Assembly (NCBI GenBank): GCA_947176655.1
Contig: CAMWRK010000123.1
Location: 1 to 6,459, forward strand
From: an uncultured Prevotellaceae bacterium
GTDB taxonomy: Bacteria; Bacteroidota; Bacteroidia; Bacteroidales; Bacteroidaceae
Length of the DNA stretch: 6,459 nucleotides
Direction of reading: 5' to 3'
In this document: positions 1-5,177 of the stretch, in pieces
Position numbering within the stretch: position 1 is the stretch's first letter
Layout: every line of letters starts with the position of its first letter
Made by a program: the position numbers and the translations under genes
Notes under the pieces: generated by a model
What the model was told of the DNA's origin: nothing
The model's database searches: none
Seen by the model: the letters and a program-made list of their open reading frames with translations, nothing else

Positions 1-793
1 AGCCATTTCAGCATTATTCATATAGTTGAGCGATGCCGTTAGGCGGTCTCGCTCTTCCTGAGTTGTTGCATGGTTGCGTTCTTTGACAAGACTCTTTTTC
101 TCTTCTGCCCAGTATTTCTGCACTTTGTCGTACATTTTCACCGTAGTGTACTTATCTACACTCACCACCATTCCTTTGCCGAGGAAACCGCGACGCGGAA
201 AGTGATGCGCGATGTCCTGTGCAATCTTATCCAGACGTTCGTCACGCTTTATTACCTCCAGAATGCGGGACGAGGAGTTTTCAAGCAACTCCTTTTCGCG
301 GTCATTCAGGTTTTCATCCTCCACTATCTTGTCGATGTCGGTATCAAGCCAGTCATTGGTAAGGCCTACCTCGGGCACCCGGCGGCTGTAGAACAATGGC
401 ACGGTGCTGCCATCTTCAATAGCTTGGGCAAAATTATATTCTGACACATAGTCGCCGAACCACTGGTTTGTCAGACGTTTGCTGCCCAAAAGCGGGGTCC
501 CCGTGAATGCAATGTAATTGGCGTTGGGCAATCCCGTGTGCATATTTTCCGCTAACTGCTTGTATTGCGTGCGGTGTGCCTCATCTACAAGCACGAAGAT
601 ATCATTCCGTTCCGAGAGTATGGGATATTTCTTCGTCTTGTCATACTGGAACTTGTGGATGAGGGTGAACACCATCGGCTTGTTGCCCGACAGGAACTCC
701 CGGAGTTGTGCGGCATTCTTCGGCTGGCACTCCTCCTTGTCCCCAATCACTTCAGCGCGCACAAAAGTCTTGTGTATCTGCGCGTCGAGGTCT

Positions 794-1807
794 TCACGGT
801 CGGTAATCACCAGGAAAGTGAAGTTTCCGTGCAGTTTGCGCTTCATCTTGCGCACGAACATCACCATCGAATAGCTTTTGCCTGAACCCTGCGTATGCCA
901 GAACACCCCCCAGCTTTCCCTTCAGTTCCTCCCTATTCCCAACGCTCTTCATCAGATTGTTGACTCCCAGATACTGATGGTTTTTGGCAATAATCTTGAT
1001 ACGTCTGTTGTCGAAGAAAATGAAATTCTCTATGTAGTCGAGCAATCGTTCTTTGCGGAAAAGACCGTCTATCAGGTTGGTGATGCTCAGGCCGTGTTCT
1101 TCGATTTGTTTGCGGTCTATCCTTTCTTTCTCATCGTCCACCCGCAACCATTCAAAGAAAAACTCATATCCGGCATTCCATGCGCCGATTTTTGTCTGCA
1201 AACCATTCGAGAGAACGCATACTTGGTTTAGGGCAAATATGTTTGGGATGTCCGCCCGATATGAAACAAGGTTCTTGTTATAGGATTCCTCAATCCTTAC
1301 CGTTGAGTTCTTCAACTCTATGAAGACCAGCGGCAGGCCATTGACAAAAAGCAATACATCCGGACGGCGGTAGCGGAAACGCCCCTTTATCCACATCTGG
1401 TTGACACAATGAAAGTCATTGTTCTCCGGATTGTCGAAATCAATCAGCCGCACAATATCGAAATCCTCACGATTCTGTTTGCGTACCTTTACCTTGATAC
1501 CGTTGCGAATCTGGTTGTAGAACCTATAGTTCGTATCCACCATATCCGTACATGTATAATCTTTCCGGTATTCACGCACAATCTCATCAAGAATCTCCGC
1601 ATCAATCCCGGGATTGATGCGCCGCAGTGCATTGCGGAATATTTCAGGCAGGATGCACTCCCCTACATTCGCGCGTCCCGTCTTCGACACATCGTTCTGC
1701 CCCTCTACGCTGGGGTCGCATTCTATGCGCTGCCAGCCGTATTCCGGCAGGGACAACCGGGTGCATATCGCCTGTTCGATATTGTCTTCGCTGATGAATG
1801 ATTTCAT
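794..1807 (-). CDS. hsdR: HsdR N-terminal nuclease fragment as actually readable (337 aa)
   Basis: This is the product expected from the hsdR start codon if the sequence is taken at face value. Residues 1-300 are authentic HsdR with the complete nuclease core (D150, E164, K166). Residues 301-337 are out-of-frame sequence ending in GDYRP. The fragment has no Walker A, DEAH box or other motor motif, so it should not translocate or cut DNA as a type I enzyme does. A free nuclease-domain fragment could be inert or unstable. The 3' fragment (905 to 1) has no obvious start of its own in the right position, so it is unlikely to be made as a useful protein. Confidence 0.7.
   Translation of the reverse strand: MKSFISEDNIEQAICTRLSLPEYGWQRIECDPSVEGQNDVSKTGRANVGECILPEIFRNALRRINPGIDAEILDEIVREYRKDYTCTDMVDTNYRFYNQIRNGIKVKVRKQNREDFDIVRLIDFDNPENNDFHCVNQMWIKGRFRYRRPDVLLFVNGLPLVFIELKNSTVRIEESYNKNLVSYRADIPNIFALNQVCVLSNGLQTKIGAWNAGYEFFFEWLRVDDEKERIDRKQIEEHGLSITNLIDGLFRKERLLDYIENFIFFDNRRIKIIAKNHQYLGVNNLMKSVGNREELKGKLGGVLAYAGFRQKLFDGDVRAQDEAQTARKLHFPGDYRP
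906..911 (-). other. Six-G run carrying the hsdR frameshift
   Basis: On the coding strand the sequence reads CTG GGG GGT GTT CTG. The family motif G-V-F-W-H-T-Q-G-S-G-K-S requires CTG GGG GTG TTC TGG, which has five G. One extra G therefore explains the whole frame change, and homology resumes at once after it. The tract sits only a few codons before the Walker A lysine. Homopolymer runs are the commonest place for both slippage mutation and sequencing error. Confidence 0.9.
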
Positions 1808-1820
1808 AACTATTCTTGCT

Positions 1821-1910
1821 TTAACATGTGGGAAAGAACGTGTTAATAAATCGTGCTTTTCTTAACACGTTGTATTCTTTATGTTATATTTTACCCGTTT
1901 TATTAACATG
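1821..1910. repeat. Operator-like TTAACAYG boxes upstream of hsdR
   Basis: The octamer TTAACA(T/C)G occurs at 1821-1828, 1862-1869 and 1903-1910, exactly 41 bp apart each time. An inverted copy, CGTGTTAA, lies at 1839-1846. The first box and the inverted copy form a dyad with a 10-base centre, and the second unit keeps a partial dyad (ATGTTA at 1881-1886). A 41-bp period is about four helical turns, so the boxes would lie on one face of the DNA. This fits binding sites for a dimeric regulator next to the hsdR start. The wHTH-bearing Fic protein encoded just upstream is one candidate ligand. No direct evidence of binding exists here, and AT-rich chance matches remain possible. Confidence 0.5.
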
Positions 1911-1963
1911 ACTTTGATTAATGAACAAGCCATCTTCCACAATCTTATCCAAGTTTATACACT

Positions 1964-2033
1964 CAATAAATGGCGTTTTGTTGTGCATGTTCATCTTGAT
2001 ATGCACAATAAATGGCATTTTGTTGTGCATGTT
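1964..2033. repeat. 28-bp direct repeat (two copies) with embedded palindrome
   Basis: Copies at 1964-1991 and 2006-2033 share CAATAAATGGC then G or A, then TTTTGTTGTGCATGTT: 27 of 28 bases are identical, with a 42-bp period. ATGCACAA at 2001-2008 is the reverse complement of TTGTGCAT at both 1981-1988 and 2023-2030. The segment 2001-2030 is almost a full palindrome, because its centre AAATGGCATTT is itself self-complementary. It lies 20-90 bp past the fic stop codon. It could be an operator pair, an RNA hairpin at the fic 3' end, or the remnant of a small mobile repeat. No T-run follows the hairpin on the minus strand, which argues against a standard terminator. Confidence 0.75.
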
Positions 2034-2052
2034 TTATGTTATATGTAAATTT

Positions 2053-3162
2053 TTACTGTATTTGTTGTCCATTTACATTCAAGAATAGTTCCATCAATTT
2101 AGTATTGATGTAATAGTTCGACTTGCCTACTTTCATTTTTGTCAATAGCCCCATCTTAACAATCTTATTAAGATAAGATGAAGCGGTGTTGCGGCTCACC
2201 ATCATATCACGCTCCACATATTCTATCTTTGTATAAGGATGATAAAAGAGGTTATTGAGCAACTCATGTTTATAAAGACGACCGAACTTAGGACGAAGCT
2301 TCGTTTTGTAATCTGCCATCAACATTGAAATGCCTTTTACCAAATTAATTGTTTGATTGGCTGTCTCTTCTACTCCTTTTAAAATAAAAAGAACCCAGCG
2401 TTCCCACTGTTCAAAATTATCTCCATCATAATCCCTGATTTCCTGAATAAGTCGGTAATATTCACCCTTGTTATGAGTGATATAACGGCTCAAGTAAAGA
2501 ATAGGTAAATCCAAAAGATCTGACATTACAAGGAACAGAATAAGTACAATGCGGCCAGTTCGGCCATTGCCGTCATAGAAAGGATGAATACTCTCAAACT
2601 GATGATGAATTATTGCCATTTTAACTAAAGGGTCAAGATCACAGATACTGTTATCATTGATAAAAGCCTCCAAGTTTGCCATGGATGATTCTATTTCTAC
2701 GCCATTCTGTGGAGGCGTGTAGACAATATCGCCAGCCTGATTTTTGAGATTTGTTCCGGGTAACTTTCGAAAACCGGCACTGTTGTTTTCAAGAGCCTTT
2801 TGTATATCCTTGATAGTATTGATTGAGAGGATATGATTTCTCTTCACATGCTGATAACCCGAAATCAAAGCATTCCTATAGTTCATTACTTCTTTTTCTG
2901 CAGCTTTGATAAAATTGCCCTTTATGCCAAGGTCTGCTTTATATAAATCATCTTGTGTGGTTACAATATTCTCGACTTCACTACTGTCTTTTGCTTCCTG
3001 CAAGGTAAGCGTACTAATAAGAATATTCTCATTAGGTATTGTAAGGGCAACCCCTTTCAACTCTGCCAGCTTCTTATTGGCAAAATTCAGTTGTCTCAAT
3101 ACTGCTTTTGTTTCCAAGTCATAGGACAATGGAAGATTCGGTATCTTATATTCCTTTGGCAT
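2053..3162 (-). CDS. fic: Fic-family protein AMP-transferase with self-inhibitory motif and C-terminal winged helix
   Basis: This 369-residue protein is predicted to transfer AMP from ATP to a hydroxyl side chain of a target protein. The catalytic Fic motif HPFYDGNGRTGR (residues 193-204) is complete: H193 general base, D197 metal ligand, N199, R201 and R204. Upstream is a flap-like hairpin (around YTPPQNGVEIES, 148-159). The N-terminal Fic_N region contains S60-S61-E62-V63-E64-N65, matching the inhibitory pattern [S/T]xxxE[G/N]. Its position before the Fic core makes this a class II, self-restrained Fic protein like Shewanella SoFic, which has a similar length. The C-terminal ~70 residues (e.g. 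MVSRNTASSYLNKIVKMGLL, 321-340) look like a winged helix that could bind DNA. The gene starts 11 bp after an hsdS tail remnant and is followed by hsdR, so it occupies the accessory slot of the R-M locus. G+C is clearly lower than in hsdR, suggesting separate origin. The target protein is unknown. Confidence 0.93.
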   Translation of the reverse strand: MPKEYKIPNLPLSYDLETKAVLRQLNFANKKLAELKGVALTIPNENILISTLTLQEAKDSSEVENIVTTQDDLYKADLGIKGNFIKAAEKEVMNYRNALISGYQHVKRNHILSINTIKDIQKALENNSAGFRKLPGTNLKNQAGDIVYTPPQNGVEIESSMANLEAFINDNSICDLDPLVKMAIIHHQFESIHPFYDGNGRTGRIVLILFLVMSDLLDLPILYLSRYITHNKGEYYRLIQEIRDYDGDNFEQWERWVLFILKGVEETANQTINLVKGISMLMADYKTKLRPKFGRLYKHELLNNLFYHPYTKIEYVERDMMVSRNTASSYLNKIVKMGLLTKMKVGKSNYYINTKLMELFLNVNGQQIQ

Positions 3163-3173
3163 TGTTTTGTATA

Positions 3174-3260
3174 TTACGCTTTTACTTCTAATTTCCCGCT
3201 CATCAGACGATGCTGCAAGAGATCGCGCTGACGGGTGAGGAGTGAGTTCTCTTTGAAAAG
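3174..3260 (-). pseudogene. Remnant of an hsdS 3' end (last ~28 codons)
   Basis: The minus-strand frame encodes LFKENSLLTRQRDLL, then QH, then RLMSGKLEVKA and a TAA stop. The live HsdS ends LLTRQRDLL, LP, RLMSGKLEVKA: 20 of 22 residues match. At DNA level 3174-3206 is identical to 5178-5210 (33 bp), including the stop codon. Further upstream the two copies diverge but remain clearly related. The frame is closed by a TGA at 3275-3273 and there is no start codon or target-recognition domain, so no subunit can be made. The fic start lies 11 bp after its stop, with a spacer resembling the one between live hsdS and the AlbA_2 gene. This tail therefore marks the old hsdS-fic junction of another allele. 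Confidence 0.9.
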
Positions 3261-3300
3261 CTTATTTTTCTTTCATAATCATTTCTATTTGGTTGTTGCC

Positions 3301-3337
3301 TTAACGAGAATTGTCTTCGCTGATGAATGATTTCATA
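3301..3337 (-). pseudogene. Remnant of an hsdR 5' end (first 9 codons)
   Basis: Positions 3310-3337 are identical over 28 bp to 1781-1808, the start of hsdR including one base before the ATG. The ATG at 3336 begins MKSFISEDN, as in HsdR, then runs into unrelated codons (S-R) and a TAA at 3303-3301. It follows the AlbA_2 gene and its repeat array in the position where hsdR would be expected if the AlbA_2 gene were the only cargo. It is best read as a scar of an AlbA_2-hsdR junction, cut after codon 9. An 11-residue peptide could still be translated from it, but nothing indicates a function. Confidence 0.9.
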
Positions 3338-3345
3338 CCCATACA

Positions 3346-3472
3346 CTTAAAGTTCGCTTAAATCTCACTTAAAACCGCTTAAAGTCTTGGAGCCTCAATC
3401 GGCTGTAAACAAACACGATACAACCATACTTCGCTTAAAAGATGCTTAAACCTCGCTTAAAAGACACTTAAA
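3346..3472. repeat. Phased CTTAAA array (eight exact copies) between AlbA_2 gene and hsdR scar
   Basis: CTTAAA (TTTAAG on the coding strand) occurs at 3346, 3357, 3368 and 3378, and again at 3434, 3445, 3455 and 3467. Spacing within each block is 10-12 bp. The gap between blocks (56 bp) is about five turns of the helix. Most copies are preceded by CG or CA, giving a coding-strand consensus near TTTTAAGYG. The array fills most of the 141-bp spacer between the AlbA_2 stop codon and the hsdR remnant, so it would have been the hsdR upstream region in the parental arrangement. Direct repeats with one-turn spacing are typical of cooperative regulator sites, for example those of OmpR/PhoB-type regulators. 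Replication slippage of a simple repeat is the main alternative. Copies are too short and close to be a CRISPR array. Confidence 0.8.
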
Positions 3473-3478
3473 AGTCAC

Positions 3479-5161
3479 CTAACACAGTACCCATTTCTTT
3501 TCGGCGTTACTCTGGATTTTCCCCTGCTTCCTCAACTTTGTGAGAATATTACCCACTTTGCTTTTCTTTTGTTTATCGCTAAGCACAGCTGAGAGTTTGT
3601 CTATTATCAGCAGGTCAATATCATGGCGAGAAGCCTGTTTGAACTTCTTCAGATATTCAAGAATCATGTCCATAAAGTAATCGTCGTCAAAACTACGATT
3701 CTTGACATAGGTGGTCTTCAAACCAATCTGCCGACTGTATCCCGCAATTTTGGCAGAAAGGTATATATTCGGCTTACGCCCTTCGATATACCCTTTCTTT
3801 CGGAACATGGTAATGGTATCATCTGTTATTGGCTGATGCTTCTGCACCTTGTCAAGCATGATTATTTCAGACAATTTTAGGTCTGGGTTATTCACCAGAA
3901 TCTTTGCAAAGTTTTCATCAAGTACATTTCCTTGTATCTTACACACAACTTTACCATCGCTTAAGTCGTACTCGGGCATAGGGAAGAAACGATTCCTCTG
4001 TTGAATATAAAGTTTACGTATTCCGCCGCCTTCCGTTTCCACCATCTTTACATTCCTCATGGCTTCAACCAAAAAAGGATTGCGATATTCCGATTCCGGG
4101 AAGTTATGCTCTACTACATCCTCGACTGACGAAGGAAGAAACTCGCCATAGTTTCTGAACAGCAGCGACTCGTCTTCGTGCTCTATTACTTCTATTCTTG
4201 TTTTCCTCCCATAGTCTTGGTGTGCGATACAGTTACAGAGTGGCTCTCTTAGAGTGAACACGTCATAGCGTTGCATCGTTTCCGGGAACATATTTCCACT
4301 AATCGTAAAGGTGTAGTTGGCATTTCTGACCAAATGCTGGAAATCCTCCACTGCCTGTATCATGGGAATGGACAATATCCTAAAATCCTTGTTCTCATCG
4401 CTGCCGTCCTTCAGTTGCCATCGAATCTGACACACGGCAGGCGAAATGAAATGGCTCGCCTCTTCTCTGCCTACAAGTATGATGGCAGTATTGGTGATTT
4501 TTCCTTGGCGTGTGATATGCGCTTTATTCAAGAAAGTCATATCGTCCCATGAGTCAATCTCTTCTGTGCGTCTGGGATGCAGTTCCTTATACTTATCGCG
4601 CGCCAAACGTATCGCTTTGGGGTCAAGGTCTTGCAAGGTGGCATCCGGAATGATCTCTGCCGACCAGTCCTTACCTGCAATAGGTTCACTCAGAATGGCC
4701 TCCATACGCTCTTTGGTCATTGGAACCAAAGAGTCTTTGATACGTTGCCACGCTTTCTTGTGGGCAATAACCGGTCTGCGAGGAAAATGCTTGGGGATGT
4801 GAATTATCCAGACTTTTTTCTTACTATCTTCCGCTATAAACTCCTCTATATTCAGCCCCTCACTCGAAAGATTGGTGCAATGTTCGGTCAGCTTGAATGC
4901 AGCAGACTCTTTTGTGGCAGGCTGACCATTGAAAGTAAGTCCCGAATAGTCCGTTCCTACGACACTGAGGGTTTGGTCTTCCACGCCAATGACAAGGTGT
5001 CCTCCGTGCATATTGCTGATGGCACTGACGTATGAGACCACATCCTTTCCTTCACTACCAGAAAACATATTCTTCAAGTTGTGGTATTCTTTCCACTCGC
5101 ATTTCTCATTCTCTCGTGGATAGTTGAGAAGCAAATATTCTTGTAATGCTTTTTCTGTCAT
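3479..5161 (-). CDS. AlbA_2 (Schlafen-like) and GHKL-type ATP-binding domain protein with C-terminal winged helix
   Basis: This 560-residue protein resembles the COG2865 group, often annotated as a 'putative DNA-binding' or 'ATP-binding' protein and common in bacterial defence and R-M loci. Residues ~18-125 form an AlbA_2 domain: the E-W-K-E start (22-25) and the strand-turn SNMHGGHLVIGVEDQ (49-63) are typical. Residues ~300-410 match the HATPase_c_4 region found at the C-terminus of RecG-like annotations: REPLCNCIAHQDYG (305-318) and YRNPFLVEAMRNVKMVETEG (359-378), followed by GGIRKLY. After it come one winged-helix-like segment (~415-470) and a second charged helical segment (~490-550). It starts 16 bp after the hsdS stop and is probably translated from the hsdMS transcript. 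The AlbA_2 fold is shared with Schlafen proteins, some of which cut tRNA, but bacterial COG2865 members are mostly uncharacterised. Regulator, nucleic-acid sensor and toxin all remain possible. Confidence 0.88.
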   Translation of the reverse strand: MTEKALQEYLLLNYPRENEKCEWKEYHNLKNMFSGSEGKDVVSYVSAISNMHGGHLVIGVEDQTLSVVGTDYSGLTFNGQPATKESAAFKLTEHCTNLSSEGLNIEEFIAEDSKKKVWIIHIPKHFPRRPVIAHKKAWQRIKDSLVPMTKERMEAILSEPIAGKDWSAEIIPDATLQDLDPKAIRLARDKYKELHPRRTEEIDSWDDMTFLNKAHITRQGKITNTAIILVGREEASHFISPAVCQIRWQLKDGSDENKDFRILSIPMIQAVEDFQHLVRNANYTFTISGNMFPETMQRYDVFTLREPLCNCIAHQDYGRKTRIEVIEHEDESLLFRNYGEFLPSSVEDVVEHNFPESEYRNPFLVEAMRNVKMVETEGGGIRKLYIQQRNRFFPMPEYDLSDGKVVCKIQGNVLDENFAKILVNNPDLKLSEIIMLDKVQKHQPITDDTITMFRKKGYIEGRKPNIYLSAKIAGYSRQIGLKTTYVKNRSFDDDYFMDMILEYLKKFKQASRHDIDLLIIDKLSAVLSDKQKKSKVGNILTKLRKQGKIQSNAEKKWVLC

Positions 5162-5177
5162 TGCCTTTTTTGTGTAT

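Larger units (their letters stand above)
1..1807 (-). pseudogene. hsdR: Type I restriction endonuclease subunit R (HsdR), frameshifted; 3' end beyond window
   Basis: HsdR is the restriction and DNA-translocating subunit of type I R-M complexes. The N-terminal part (residues 1-300) contains the PD-(D/E)xK nuclease core: D150 in RRPDVLLFVNG and E164-x-K166 in VFIELKNS. The frame then shifts by one base in a six-G run (plus 906-911). If one G is ignored, the reading continues without a stop from about 905 to position 1: GVFWHTQGSGKSYSM (Walker A, repaired residues 307-311), LVITDREDLDAQ, VLVDEAHRTQ (DEAH box, residues 408-411) and FTGTPL (motif III, 435-438). About 602 residues are inside the window. 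The family is usually around 1000 residues, so the rest of the motor and the C-terminal helical domain lie outside. The start ATG at 1807 gives MKSFISEDN; the same start occurs as a scar at 3336. Identification is firm. Whether the frameshift is biological or a sequence error cannot be told from this window. Confidence 0.93.
1808..2052 (-). promoter_or_regulatory. fic-hsdR spacer, likely hsdR upstream control region
   Basis: This is a 245-bp AT-rich stretch with no credible gene on either strand, between the stop of fic and the ATG of hsdR. It contains two kinds of repeat, listed separately: TTAACAYG boxes near hsdR, and a 28-bp direct repeat with a palindrome near fic. The length and repeat content suggest that hsdR has its own regulated promoter here instead of only reading through from fic. 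I found no convincing Bacteroides-type promoter (TTTG near -33 with TAnnTTTG near -7). The nearest match, TAAACTTG on the minus strand around 1950, has one mismatch and lacks a matching -33 box. No clear U-tailed terminator for fic is visible. Confidence 0.45.

Noticed and set aside
880..915. Programmed ribosomal frameshift to make full-length HsdR
   Set aside because: HsdR is not known to need one. The run GGGGGG alone, without a clear slippery heptamer plus downstream stimulatory structure, is insufficient, and an extra base in a homopolymer is simpler.
70..1865. Several plus-strand open frames of 76-130 codons opposite hsdR
   Set aside because: They lie antisense to a gene with strong family motifs, lack recognisable domains, overlap each other in several frames and are explained by the G+C-rich coding sequence on the other strand.
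1990..2052. Intrinsic terminator after fic
   Set aside because: The hairpin at 2001-2030 is real, but no T-run follows it on the minus strand.
3346..3472. CRISPR array
   Set aside because: Repeated units are only 6-9 bases at 10-12-base steps, with no spacers of CRISPR size and no cas genes.
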